Assembly (NCBI GenBank): GCA_028023455.1
Contig: JAQFVV010000042.1
Location: 4,049,739 to 4,113,738 of the forward strand
Direction: 5' to 3'
Source of the DNA: Epiperipatus broadwayi
Lineage: Eukaryota > Onychophora > Udeonychophora > Euonychophora > Peripatidae
DNA length: 64,000 bases
Part shown: one piece after another, positions 42,677-54,071 of the stretch
Position numbering within the stretch: position 1 is the first letter of the stretch
How the letters are laid out: every line of letters starts with the position of its first letter
Translations under genes and position numbers: made by a program
The notes under the pieces: model-generated
Seen by the model: only the letters and a program-made list of their open reading frames with translations
The model's database searches: none
What the model was told of the DNA's origin: nothing

Positions 42677-43049
42677 AAGGAGACCCTTTGACCAACCCCA
42701 TGACCGCGGGCACCATGGCGCCCGCAGATTATTTTACGTATGCCCGCCACTATCCGAACACGATAAAAAATTATTTATCTGATACAAATAAATTTAATTT
42801 TTAAAATTTCTTATAAATTATTGTATTATATTGTAATCAAATTGTAGGGCATACTATACTTTTACAGCGTAAAAATATAAACGTTAATTATGTTAAAATT
42901 TTATTTTTGAAATAAATATTTTTTTTGTACATTATATGTATTATTAACAATATCCAACTATAAATTTACATTGAAAAAATAAATGGTGCCCGCCGCCTGG
43001 TGAGTATTATAGAATGTGCTCTTAAGTGCAAAAAGGTTGGGGACCCCTG
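42677..43049 (-). mobile_element. hAT-type MITE (sister of 28634-29009, inverted)
   Basis: The right end GGTTGGGGACCCCTG is perfect; the left end (AAGGAGACCCTTTGACCAAC) is diverged. The interior matches the 28.6-kb copy as reverse complement, including GCGGGCACCATGGCGCCCGC near one end and AATGGTGCCCGCCGCCTGG near the other. Possible duplication ATTGAAAG versus CCTTAAAG matches only 5 of 8. Confidence 0.88.
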
Positions 43050-43411
43050 CCTTAAAGGAACTGAGCAGGACAAGTTCCTATCTTCACTCCATACACCCTT
43101 GTCCTTGCAATTGTTATTATTACTATATGATTATTCATACAGTAATGAATATGGATAAAGTCTTCATCAACATGGCATCAGTCAGCATGGTGAATTTGTT
43201 GGTTTTTTTAATCTGAATTTAAAATCAGTGGACACCATAATATTTCTTTTTAGTTATCTGATTGTTCTTAAATGAAATATCGAGTTTTCTTAGATATAAG
43301 ATAAGTATGTGGGTGGTAATATTTTTTTTTTAAATATATATTTATACAATCTTGACAAACAAAACTAAATTATGGCCATTATTCCCAGGTGACTAAAGTT
43401 GCCAGCCAAAG

Positions 43412-43603
43412 ATGGAAGGCACTAAGAATTCCATGATTGCAGACTCGGACTACTATGTGATAATTATCTTTGATTTAAATACTTATAATTGCAACTCACT
43501 TTCAAATAAAGGAAGATTGCACAAATTGGAAGAACTATCTAATATTAAATGGGATGCTATTGGACTTGTGAAGTCAGAAGACATGAAGAGACAATTAATT
43601 TAA
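43412..43603 (+). pseudogene. AP-endonuclease N-terminal remnant of RTE copy D
   Basis: 63 codons beginning MEGTKNSMIADSDYYVIIIF. The conserved part DLNTYNCNSLSNKGRLHKLE and LSNIKWDAIGLVKSE corresponds to YNFRSLSSERRLQDLE..NIKCNIVALCEIRR in copy A. The Glu of the catalytic E block sits in GLVKSEDMKRQ, displaced by a small frameshift. The frame stops at TAA after RQLI. Confidence 0.65.
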
Positions 43604-43640
43604 AAAGTGACATGTACTTTATTATAAAGGCATAAATATT

Positions 43641-43750
43641 GCAAGCATGTCAGCCGAGAGGTCAGCGCAGACGCCTTGCAGGCAAACAGTTGGTTGCAGA
43701 CGGTTGTTGCAGGTTCGCCTCCCGGCCAATGCTATGACATATGGAAAAAA
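43641..43750 (+). mobile_element. tRNA-derived SINE (family A2) inserted in RTE copy D
   Basis: GCAAGCATGTCAGCCGAGAG, GTCAGCGCAGACGCC, TTGCAGGCAAACAG, TTGGTTGCAGACGG, GCAGGTTCGCCTCCCGG, CAATGCTATGACATATGG and A run. It splits the RTE coding region between KGINI and ESA; ATATTG on both sides is a short remnant of the target duplication. Confidence 0.88.
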
Positions 43751-44100
43751 TATATATATTGGAAGCATACATAAGTGGACTTGCATTCATTTTAAATAAA
43801 AAATGGAAGAAAAACATTGTAGAGATTGATAGTGTATGAGACAGAATTGCAAGATTGATTATTCATCTTAATGGAAGATATCAAGTGCAGATAATTTAGG
43901 TTTATGCCCCAACAAGTTCTAATTGTGATGTAGAAATAGAGGATTTTTATATGGATGTGTACAAGACTTGAACAGACCAAACAACATTTTAAAATTGCTA
44001 TGAGAGACTTTAATGCTGGAACTGATAAATGATTGAAAGATGAAAGTGCTGTGGGAAAAATTGGTTATGGTGATAGACACAGTGGAGTTTGCAGGGGGGG

Positions 44101-46559
44101 AAAAAACTATATATTCCGAATTACAGAATAGTTTCTCAGTTGAATAGTGTAATTTTTTTTTAAAAAGTCAGCCTGATTAACCAAGTAGAACTATTGCATG
44201 ATCAATCTTGTCACTATAGTACTCTAATGTCACTTGAATTTAACAGTTTTTTTCTTTTATATGCATGTATGAATATGGATATGAAATATATTAACAAGTA
44301 CATCTAATAAATATTTATAACCAATCAGATTTTTCGGATTTGCAATGCATTCTTTCCTGTTTGCAACAAATCTTAAACTACCCCTTAGTACAAAACTTCC
44401 AGATTAATCTTTCTCGTTATATAGGTATTTCACAAGAAATCTTTATTCATTAAATGAGTTAGAGCCTTGAAACAATTGGATTTCACACCGAAATGTTTAT
44501 ATTTGTATATTATTAATTTTTGTAAAGTGAAAAGCCTTGCTTTAAACAAAAAAAAAATTTAATTTATTAAAAATCAATTTTTTTAAAACTTTTATTTCAA
44601 GTATTAAAATACAAAAATAAATTGTGTTAATAATTTTAAGTGTTATCACGTGGTCGTAGTAATCTATTGTCTTTGTTATTTCATTTGCCTTCACGCTCAG
44701 AGTTAACGTACACGTATGAGACTGAACTTTATTTTGAATATCCAAAATCTATAATTTTAAACATTTTCAAAAAGTTGTTTATTTTTTAATTTGTTCAATT
44801 TCAATAGTAAAAAATAATTATAATAAAATTGAGATTTCGGTTAAAATATAAATTTTTAAATTTCAAAATTCTAATATTTTACTATAAACGCTGCGAAAAA
44901 TAAGTGAATTTAAATAACGTTTGATTATGTCCTAATATCGATCATTGCCTAGAGGGCTAACAGATATTAACCTTCTACCAACAGTGATATTGTAGATACA
45001 TAATTGCTAATTTAGAATCGAATCACGATGTTGATGTTTCTCATTTAATATATGTATATATATTTTTAAAACAACTTTTTATTATTACTTTATAAATACG
45101 AGAGGGGGGAGGGATCACTTTTCATTTATCTTTAAGAATATATTGTAATCATTAAAGGGAAATGTTCCTTGGCTATTCACTCGTTTGATTACATTACCCC
45201 TTGGGGATATATTCGGAAAAAAAAAAAAAGTGCTGAACTAGTATTGCTGTAATTATAAAAGATAATTGCATGTTATCGTGGTGTAGGATCTAACTTTATT
45301 CTCTAGTTCTTTTACATCTTGAGAAGGTAATCAATACAAGAAATGATTGCTAGCATATTTTATTACATATACAATAAATTGTTGGAAACATTGCATGTAA
45401 AAAAAAAAGAGTAGAAGCTAAGTTTATATTAAGGTCTACAAAAAGAAAACAAATTAGAAATTCATTTGCTGTGTTTTTATAATTTGCTCAAAAACGTGTA
45501 CTTGCATGCAGTTTAAACTTAGTATTCTCTTCTAAATATGTATTATATATATATAATGCTTTTTTATTTTTAAAATATTTAATTTTTATAGATTAAGTAA
45601 AATGGTAATTTTACTTAGAAACACGTAATTGCATTTCTTTTTGAACGTTTGTATTCATAGTACATGTACTTATCCAGCAATCCAGTCTTTTTAGATCTCT
45701 ATATCAAAATTATATATTTTTATTGCCCCCTCCTCTTTTGACCATGTGCAGCAGCCGTTCTTGATTATCTACTTGTACGAGTTAGTTTGATTAGAAATGC
45801 ATTTGTCAGTTTTCTATTTGATGTAAGACTATGTTATTTAGAAAAACTATTTTCTTCCTAGTCAGCTTGATAAAACTTCACTTTACAAATAGTGGAAAGA
45901 TTTCCTAGTCTATGGGGAGCTCACGGTTTGAAATTCAAATCCAGGAAAGAGAGTTTTTAAAATAATGAATTTTCTGACAAGCTTGGTAATCAATCCATGC
46001 CAACCAGCTATCGATCCAATATTTGATAGTAAGTATATCTTTCTAGCTAGTCTTAATAGGAATAAACAGTAAGAAAGACCATGAAGAATCTATTGGAGAT
46101 ACCCTGATTTTGCAAATAAAGTATTTAAACCTGTTTATCAGAAGTGAATACTTCATTCAAATAAATTGCTCATAGTTTTTATAGATTTGGCTACAATAAC
46201 TTTTAAAAATCAAAAGGATCCTTTTTCATATAGTGATTATCCAATTTTTTTTTTAATATTATTAATTGAAAAATGAACTTTGTTGATATATTGTTAAGCA
46301 ATATGTGATGTTTTTAAATCGGCTTTTTTTATTTAATAAAAAAAAAAAAAATCTCCAATGTGTGTGTGACTAATGTAACATACATCTCAATAATATACAC
46401 TGGTTTTTATTAAACCTAAAATAGTATTTAAATAGTTCTGCTTAGGACAGCAACTTTCAATAGTTCCTTGCAGAAAACAAGGCATTTCTCTCCAGACTTG
46501 CAATTGTCAGATAATGGTTTAAACAGTTTTCTTTTTTTTTTTAACCCTCTAGATAAGAA
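44101..46559. other. AT-rich non-coding DNA, nothing recognised
   Basis: A splice-like arrangement at about 45751-45779 was considered and rejected. A minus-strand open frame (44542-44745) shows no signature. Confidence 0.5.
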
Positions 46560-47040
46560 TATCGTAAATATGCTTATGTGTTTGAAAAGGAAGGTTTTTA
46601 ATAAATGTGTTTTACCAGTTCTTACTTATGGATCTGAGACTTGAACGCTTAATAGAAGAACAATACAGAGACTTCAGACCACTTAAAGAAGTATGGAGAG
46701 ATGCACATTGGGAGTAACAAGAAGAGCTTGAAAACGCAATATATGGGTAAGAGAACAAATAGTTGTTGCTGATCTCATTGGAAAAAATTAAAAGATTGAA
46801 GTGGAGTTGGGCTGGACATATTGCTAGAATAGATGATAATAGATGGACAATTGAAATGTTAAACTGGATTCCAAGAGATTGTAAAAGACCAAGAAAGAGA
46901 CCACATGTGAGATGGATGCATGAAATAAGAAAGTGTGCAGGGGTGATATAAAGAAGAGAAGCTAAAGATTGGAGAATATGGATCGAACTTGGAGAAACCT
47001 TTATTCTGCAGTGGATTGATAATGGTTGATGATGATGGTG
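46560..47040 (+). mobile_element. RTE-type LINE, copy E, 3' end
   Basis: 5'-truncated copy: NMLMCLKRKVFNKCVLP.LTYG, then MERCTLGVTRR, EKIKRLKWSWAGHIARIDDN (46763 on), RWTIEMLNWIPRDCKRPRKR, PHVRWMHEIRKCAG, ending LQWIDNG and (TGA)n at about 47025-47037. The 62-codon open frame 46763-46951 is its best stretch. Nucleotide identity to copy B is high. Confidence 0.88.
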
Positions 47041-48485
47041 GTGAAATTAAAAGAAGGTTATAAAAGAGAAGCCTCTAGTTATGATTTGATGATGTTTTTT
47101 TTTTGCTATGTTAATCTTAGGATTAGAAGTCTATCAATTGGATTTTGTAAAGATTTCTTTTCCCATTGTCTCTCTTCACCCTCTTTTTTTAACATCATGA
47201 AGATATTTTATAAATTTGTTAGTAATTTTTAAATCTTCAATGGAGAAAAATTGATTGTGTAAATATTTCTGGTATTGTTATCACAAGGAATTGACTTTCT
47301 TCTTCTTCTTTTTTTTAACTATATTGATATGTTTACTAAATCATTCATAGCAACAGTTGATATTTATATTTTCTTCAAGAAATTCAGTAAATGAGCCTTG
47401 ATTAGCTTTTCTTACATTTTATATGAAGATTACTGACTTTAAAATGTGAATATAAATACCAAGAATAGAAAGACATGCTTTATATTGGTTATGATTCCTA
47501 TAATATTGCAGAGATAATCATTGCCATTAATGTTGTTGAAGAAGTTTATGATTTACAGGCAAAATATGTATCCAACAAAGATATGCTATTAATCTGATTG
47601 ATCTGTGACAGAAGTAAGAAAAAAAAACGTATTTAGTCATTATATGATGATGCAATATGCTATTTTTATTATAATTTTTTATTAAGTTCATTACTAAATT
47701 ATACACTCTAATATGTAAATTAAATATTAAAATGTGCTCTAGAAAACTCATTGTAAAATAAGGTACTACATAATAGATAATTTCTGAATTGAAAACAAAG
47801 TCAATACATAGTTCATTATATCAATTTCAAGGAAATCTTTTTTGCCAGCTATATCCAGTTCCTAAATATCATTAACCACAAAATTAACTATTAGCAAATT
47901 TTGTTTGCTATTTGATAGTATGATAGATGTAATACACATTTTCATTAAATGTCTTGCTTTTGTAAACCACTTACATTACAGATAAGTAGGAATTATCGTT
48001 TTCTTCTTTTTTTTTTTTTATTTTATAAATCTTGCCATGAATGTATATATGTAATGATTTTATTTGTGTTATTTGAAAGTAATAGGTACAATATACAAGT
48101 ATTTATACATTGCTTTTATATAACTAATAAGTGAGTAAATATATTTATTAAAGTACAGTAGGAATATTTTTTCATTTTTATAAACCTCTCCAAAGTCAAT
48201 TATTATGATAAGCCCTTAATGTAAAATAAGATTTCAACCAATTCTAGTAGTGATGTTTAAGATTTTAGCACAGCTGATTTGATGAAAGAAGTTGCCCTGA
48301 AACAAATAATATGAGCTTTGTATTATCAAAGTTTAAGATTCTGAAGTTAATTATTATACTGTATATATAATAATTTTTTTCACCATGAACTTTGTAGAGG
48401 GTGTTGTGGTACTCTTAACTCATATAATGTTCAGCTCTTTAATATTTTTTTTTTATGATTGCTGATGTTATAAATATTAATAGAT
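47041..48485. other. AT-rich non-coding DNA, nothing recognised
   Basis: Short open frames only; no repeat recognised. Confidence 0.5.
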
Positions 48486-48675
48486 ATGTGTTTAAATTGG
48501 ATTCCAAGATATTGTAAAAGACCAAGAAAGAGACCACATGTGAGATGGATGGATGAAATAAGAAAGTATGCAGGGGTGATGTGGAAAAGAGAAGCTAAAG
48601 ATCGGAGATGCTTTGAACTTGGAGAGACCTTCATCTTGGAGTGGATTGATAAGGGTTGATGATGATGATGATATC
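48486..48675 (+). mobile_element. RTE 3' end, copy F
   Basis: Starts in the C-terminal region: NWIPRYCKRPRKRPHVRWMD, EIRKYAGVMWKREAKD, FELGETFILEWIDKG, then (TGA)n to 48672. Only about 190 bp, a typical severe 5' truncation. Confidence 0.88.
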
Positions 48676-48744
48676 TTTAAATTAAGATCTACAAATTGGC
48701 ATCATTTTGCAGGATAAATATTTTTTAGATTTAATTATTTAATG

Positions 48745-48960
48745 ATATCTTTTCTTTTCCATGCCACTCCAACAAACTTTTTTATTTCATGCATCCGTTT
48801 AACACATGATCTCTTTTTATGTTTTACAATATCCTAGGATAACGTTTTAAACTTCAATTATTCATCTATTTTCATCTTTCAGCTACTTATTACATCTTCT
48901 TCATTTTTTAGTGATGTCTGTAATATCTGATTGATTTCCTAACTTATGTAATATAAATTC
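48745..48960 (-). mobile_element. RTE 3' fragment, copy G, minus strand
   Basis: The plus text CATGCCACTCCAACAAACTT, TTATTTCATGCATCC, ACACATGATCTCTTTTTATG, CAATATCCTAGGATAACG is the complement of the RTE C-terminal region, with many changes. It sits tail to tail with copy F, about 75 bp away. Confidence 0.65.
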
Positions 48961-50187
48961 TTTTGCTACCCCTTTTTTGATACTCCCAACATATATGGTC
49001 CATATTTTTAAAATATATATTCAATTTTATAAATAAAATAGAAATTTAATTTCATTTATTTTTTTTTTTAAAAATTAAAAAATGTAATTGAAAATTTCAA
49101 AAGTTAAATACTTTAAATCTTTTTATTCTCTTTTGTCTTTTTTTTAATATTCAAGTGGAAGTGAGAAATGACACTACCTTTATTACATGTGATTTTAAAA
49201 GAAAGATTCTTTTCCTATTCAACTTGACAATTAACAACTTGACCTTCAGTCAGGAAAAAGGAACTTCCTGAACTTTGAGTGGGCATTTTAGTAATGCTTT
49301 TATTTCAATCTGATCTTTAAAGGAAAAATGACTTATTTTATGTGACCTTTTGTAGAAAATAAGTCATTTTATTTATAAAAGAAAAATATAAGTCATTTAA
49401 TTTTTTCCTGTAGAAATGAGTAATTATGAATGCTTAATATTAATTAATGTATGATATATAATTTTTCTAAGAAACTATAAAACATTCTCATTTTAATGCG
49501 TGCATATATATTAACAAGTTGGAAAATCAAAAAGTAATGGAAATTTATTTTTTATTTGCCATTTTTGAATAGTTTAACTTGATTTTTTTTCTTTTTGAAA
49601 TCAAAAATGCATTAATTTTGTATCAGCCAAGCTTCTTAATTTCATCATAAAAGATGCTTGGTTGTTTCTGAAGTTAAATAATTATACATTGTTTTTATAC
49701 TTTCATCATTTTTAAATCTATAATCTTTCATCATTTTTAAATCTATAATCAAGCAATACTCATTTAAGGTTAGTTAGGACTGCATAATGGATTTGAAAAA
49801 TCTCATTTTGAATAGATTCAACTGCAAGGCAAACATTATTGTGGTGCAAAAGAATTATATTTAGTAATACAGTAATTTGCTTTTTTGTTATTGCATATTG
49901 CAGGGTTTAACTTAACTTTAAGTAGAACTGAATATATTTTATGATTATGGTATGTTATTTTGTAGTGATGCAGTTAAAGAGAGTCATGAATAAAGAAAGA
50001 CCAACATAAACAGTGAGGATTGCAAGATAATCTTGATGTAGAATAGTTATTGACAATAGTGATTGCCCTTTTGATTTTCCTTCTACATTAGATTCAAAAT
50101 TAAGACATTTTAAACAGGCAATTGAACTAAATAATTTATTTAACTGAAAAAATATATTTATGTAAAAAAAAAAAATTCTGATTAATT
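48961..50187. other. AT-rich non-coding DNA
   Basis: A minor foldback at 49325-49370 (AATGACTTATTTTATGTGAC with AAAATAAGTCATTTTAT) and a short direct repeat of TCTTTCATCATTTTTAAATC near 49700-49750. No gene. Confidence 0.5.
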
Positions 50188-50299
50188 AATTCTACATGTA
50201 TGTTAAGAGAAAGCAGGTTTACTAACTGTAAGCAGTTTCTTATAATTCTACATGTTTGTTAGGAGAAAGCAGGTTTACTAACTGTAAGCAGTTTCTTGA
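50188..50299. repeat. 56-bp tandem duplication
   Basis: AATTCTACATGTATGTTAAG plus the rest of the unit at 50188-50243 is repeated at 50244-50299 with about four changes; GAAAGCAGGTTTACTAACTG and TAAGCAGTTTCTT are identical in both. Confidence 0.9.
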
Positions 50300-51618
50300 T
50301 AAAGTGTACTATGTCAAGCAAATTAAGTGCTTAATAATTTACACTGTTAATTTTAGAGCATTATAAGAGTCAAAAAAGAAAGTTTAACTTAATAATATTT
50401 TAGCTAAACAACAGCTTTCTTCTCAGCAATGTAGGTTTAATCCTAGAGAACAATGATAGAAATAAGCCAAGAACAGTGTCTTTTTTCACCACTTGAGAAA
50501 ATGGCACCACATTATATATTTTTCTTTGTAATCAATGCTTTAATACTAATCTGACTAGCCTAGGCTAAACTGGATCTCTTCTCTTAAGTTAATAATAATT
50601 GGATATCCATTCATTGGACAGTATTTGAATGCCTAGCTGTTTTGGTCATGAGCTGTCTACCTAAAATAAAAATTATAAGCTTTCTTGGAATCTGGAAAAA
50701 AAATTCAAAGTTTATTCCATTTCAAATCCAGGTCATAGATATTTTTAAAAAAACATTATAAAATAAGATAAATTTACTCTTGCCTTTCTAGTAAAACTAT
50801 ATTTTCTTATAAATAGTGAATATTAATTAATATTTTTTTAATTAGCCTATTGAAATTTATCTCAAAAGGACTAGATTCCAACTGAAGTATTAGTATATTG
50901 CTGAAGTACATTTGTACAAACATGCCATGGGTATGAATATTTTAAGTTAAATTAAACTAAATATGATATACTCAAGTATTTGTACATATAAAATATTCCT
51001 GAGACAACATATGTTTAATGTTATATTTGAAAAGCTGTGTAATTATTCATTTTGGGGATTTATATATATGTATTTTCAAATTAACTGTTAGAGTTGTGGT
51101 TTTTTTTATAAAATATGTTTATGGTAAATATTTGCTAATAACTTAATAATATTTTCTGGTTTTCATAGTATGAATAAAAACACTAGTTTAAATTAGTCAT
51201 TTGAATGTCAATGCACTGATTTTAAAATGAAAATTTGTAATATTCTACCACTTACTATGGTTTGCTTTAATGTTATCCTCTAATATTAAACCTGTATTAT
51301 TTAGAATAACAGAAATTTCATTTAAGTTCAGGGTTTTTTTAATGTCTTTTGTAAAATCTCAATTTTTGTAAGGCTCTAAATCTATCAGGGTTTTTTTTTT
51401 TTTTTCAAGTTTAGCACAAATCAAGAAAAGATTTTAAATGTATTTGATTTTGTGTATTACTAGTGGAGAGGAATTCTAAGCTAGAATGATGTCATGTCCA
51501 ACACTGTCAAGCTGCATGAATTATACTAATGTATTCAAATTGTATTTTCTACATAAATAACTAAGATTATTTTTAAATTTTCTTAACTTTTAAGAAATTG
51601 GCTAGAATGTTTCTAATG
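50300..51618. other. AT-rich non-coding DNA, nothing recognised
   Basis: The stretch near 50675-50740 has a related copy near 16.24 kb. Confidence 0.4.
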
Positions 51619-52074
51619 TTGGCTAAAGAAAACGTTTATTATATGTATTTATTTTTATTAAACGTAGCTGAGTATACTTTCAACTTAGAAAACCCAATTC
51701 ATAGCACTCATGGTAGTATTTGTTGATGAAGTACTAATTATTTAAATTAGTTATTTAAGTATGCCACTTGCTTGAGAGTTGGATAATGTTTTCTTTTTTG
51801 TTAATGATGTGGTTATTGTTAGCGATAAACCATGTCTCTTCCACTTTTCTTTTTCTGTCATCCATGTCGTTAACAAAAAAGAAAACAGTATCCAATTCAC
51901 AATTAATTGAAATATTTAAATAGCTTATTTAAATAATTAGAACTTCATCAATAAATACTGCCACATACCTAACCAACCCACAAGTGCTATGAATCTGGTT
52001 TTCTAAGTCAAAAGCATATTCAACTATGTTTAATCAAATAAATACTTATAATAAACCTTTTTTTTTTTAGCCAA
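51619..52074. mobile_element. Foldback element with long diverged arms
   Basis: Ends TTGGCTAAAGAAAACG and (reverse complement of right end) TTGGCTAAAAAAAAAAAG. The arms also share CGTTTATTATA.GTATTTAT, CATAGCACTC or CACTTGTGGG regions, TTATTGATGAAGT, ATTATTTAAAT and GTTTTCTTTTTTGTTAA, meeting around 51810-51870. Arms of about 200 bases with many changes, no coding capacity. Probably an old non-autonomous DNA transposon. Confidence 0.65.
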
Positions 52075-53312
52075 AAAGAAAGAAAAGGATAACAATGGAT
52101 TTTTTTTAATTTTTAACATCTATTCATGAAAAATAATTATAATTTACTTATTTATTTTAATTTTTCAGGGAGGTGGGGGCAAATGTATGGCTTATTTGCA
52201 ACTTGAATTTGCATGTAAATTCATGAAAAAGTACATGACCAAAGTTTTATTTCCTTCTCTGTATTACATACCTAATCAAGCATTATATAAATAGACTACT
52301 TATTATTATTATTATTATTATTTTGTGTTAAATTATTATTTGGAATAACTAAAAATGGATCTTGGAACACTTTTAAAAATAGCATTTTGAAAAGAGTTTT
52401 CAAATGTTATTTGTAGACTTGCAGAAATGAATTATTTTATGTCTAATTTTTCATGTGAATAGATAAAATTAATTATTCTTAAATTTCTTTGAATTTGTCT
52501 GTCTATTTTTTAGGTAAATTGAATTTATTTTTGTTTGAAATAAATTAGTATGGGTGATTTGCAATTTCAATTTTTTTTTTTTTTTTTTTTGGAACAATTA
52601 ATATAAGTAATTCAAAGCTTTGAAAAATAAGATTTTTAACAAAGAAAACAATTTATCACATGAACCACAAACAACAATAATACATGTGTGTGTGCGTGTT
52701 TTTTAAATCAATTAGTGTATATGTGCCAACGTAATATCTGGTAAAATGAAAATACAGAAAAGATAGTTTTATATGAAACAAACTTATGAAAATAAAATGA
52801 CTGATTTTATTTTAGAAAATAATAAAATAAATACAACTTATCTTAAGAATAGAGATAGTAAAATTCCAAAAAGTTTGAAAATAATTTTTTTTGGTTGATT
52901 ACATACAAAATTAGGTCTAAGATAATCTATTTTAAAAAGATCATATGAGCCATTTCAGAACCCAGGTAATAATATATGTTTTAATTGGGGGGAGGAGGAT
53001 TTTTACATGGAGCACAATTTTGGTGAGAAACTTTAGGATATTTAACTTTCTCTTTTTTACTAGTATGCCAGTAATGCCTTAAAGCCATGTATTCACATTT
53101 TCCACACAGAATGAAAGAAATCTAGTATGCATTGTGCATGAATTATGTTTATTCCTGCATGTAATCTGGATTAATTTTTTATATCTTTAATAAGATTCAT
53201 TTGCAGCTTTAACTTTATTAATTGACTATTTTATTTCAGGAGTAGTCGGTAAAAGTCAATATAAATTTTATCATCACATGAACACCATTTCATACACTTA
53301 CACAAACTGTTA
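52075..53312. other. AT-rich non-coding DNA
   Basis: A (TTA)n tract at about 52300-52321 and a T run at 52570-52590. No gene or element recognised. Confidence 0.5.
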
Positions 53313-53401
53313 AAACAGAGACAAAACTATATGCAGTAGTGCCACCCAGTTAATGGATGTAAGAATGTTTATGCATAAAATCCCCATCTAGTGCTGACTC
53401 A

Positions 53402-53456
53402 TCCAATAACCCCAGATTAGTTTCTATCCTGTGGCTTTCATCAGTGAGGAGCATTG
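53402..53456 (-). ncRNA. Hammerhead ribozyme, family 3, core intact, stem II damaged
   Basis: Minus strand: GCTCCTCA, CTGATGA (complement 53438-53444), AAGCCACAGGATA where stem II should be, GAAA, CTAATC, TGGGG, and further out ATTGGATGAG. NUH triplet ATC; predicted break between plus positions 53415 and 53414. Stem II can no longer pair as in its sisters (AGC against GAT), so activity is doubtful. Confidence 0.7.
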
Positions 53457-53754
53457 AATCTGAGAGCACTGCACCTAGATCTTAGGATTGAATGCAACTC
53501 AGCCACCTTTTACCTGTTTAGTTAACTACAAAGCTATGACTCCAAATTGGAAAATATTTTCCAATTCAAGCTCATTCATTTGTCTACTGTGATAATGATG
53601 ATTATGGTTATTAAAGAACCAAAGACACTAAAATATATAGATGCTGAATTATTGTGTTTTCAATTTGGACTCATAAATTTATAATTAACTAAAAAGATAA
53701 AAGGTGGCTGCTAGAGGGTTACATTAGATTCTAAGATCTAGTTGCAATGCTCAG

Positions 53755-53815
53755 ATCCAAGGTTCCTCACTGATGAAAGCCACAAGCTAGAAACTAGTCT
53801 GAGAATCTTAGATGA
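53755..53815 (+). ncRNA. Hammerhead ribozyme, family 3, first tandem unit
   Basis: TTCCTCA, CTGATGA (53770-53776), stem II with AGC and GCT around loop CACAA, GAAA (53790-53793), CTAGTC, then TGAGAATC. Cleavage predicted between 53799 and 53800 after GTC. In this copy stem II starts A-U where the 58.8-kb copy has G-C, a compensatory pair. Stem I has one extra mismatch. Confidence 0.78.
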
Positions 53816-53913
53816 ATAGGCATTAGATAGGGGTTTTATGCATAAACCTTCTTGCATCTATTAATTATTTTGGCTTTACATTAGATCCTAAGATCTAGTT
53901 GCAATGCTCTCAG

Positions 53914-53976
53914 TTCCAAGGTTCCTCACTGATGAAAACCACAAGCTAGAAACTAGTCTGGGGTTGTTAGATGAGT
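53914..53976 (+). ncRNA. Hammerhead ribozyme, family 3, second tandem unit
   Basis: TTCCTCA, CTGATGA (53929-53935), AAACCACAAGCTA (stem II with one pair lost), GAAA (53949-53952), CTAGTC, TGGGGTTG. Cleavage predicted between 53958 and 53959. With the unit upstream it would release a monomer of 159 nt from a dimeric transcript. Confidence 0.78.
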
Positions 53977-54071
53977 AGGCACTAGATAGGGATTTTATGC
54001 ACAAACCTTCATCCATTGATTATTCTGGCTTGTATTGGTTGATACTACTGTATAGAGTTTTGCCTCTGTTT

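Larger units (their letters stand above)
43400..44100 (+). mobile_element. RTE-type LINE, copy D, endonuclease part only
   Basis: Starts before DLNTYNCNSLSNKGRLHKLE, LSNIKWDAIGL (AP-endonuclease start), then the SINE insertion, then FILNKKWKKNIVEIDSV, LIIHLNGRYQVQII.VYAPTS (the YAPT motif), EDFYMDV and a decayed DFNAGTD. It stops at about 44100 inside the endonuclease, so it is 3'-truncated or broken by later rearrangement. Its upstream part goes slightly beyond copy A. Confidence 0.8.
53313..54071. mobile_element. Inverted and tandem cluster of family 3 hammerhead repeats
   Basis: A minus-oriented copy (about 53313-53580) faces a plus-oriented pair (about 53590-54071). Both outer ends carry the same terminal sequence (GCAAAACTCTATACAGTAG-like, next to the CAGAGG end). 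In the plus pair, ACATTAGAT.CTAAGATCTAG and the ribozyme recur with a 159-bp spacing, so one unit is internally repeated head to tail. The combination of an inverted and a direct copy resembles the terminal-repeat arrangement of PLEs. Confidence 0.75.

Noticed and set aside
45751-45779. Exon candidate after CATGTGCAG with donor GTTAGT
   Set aside because: 29 nt long, not a multiple of three, weak donor and no protein sense; likely chance.
52169-52184. Exon candidate GGAGGTGGGGGCAAAT after a strong TTTTTCAG
   Set aside because: 16 nt, not divisible by three, donor GTATGG only moderate. Real splice use cannot be argued.
53239-53247. Nine-base exon after TTTTATTTCAG before GTAAAA
   Set aside because: Too short to support by sequence alone and adjacent to the hammerhead cluster.
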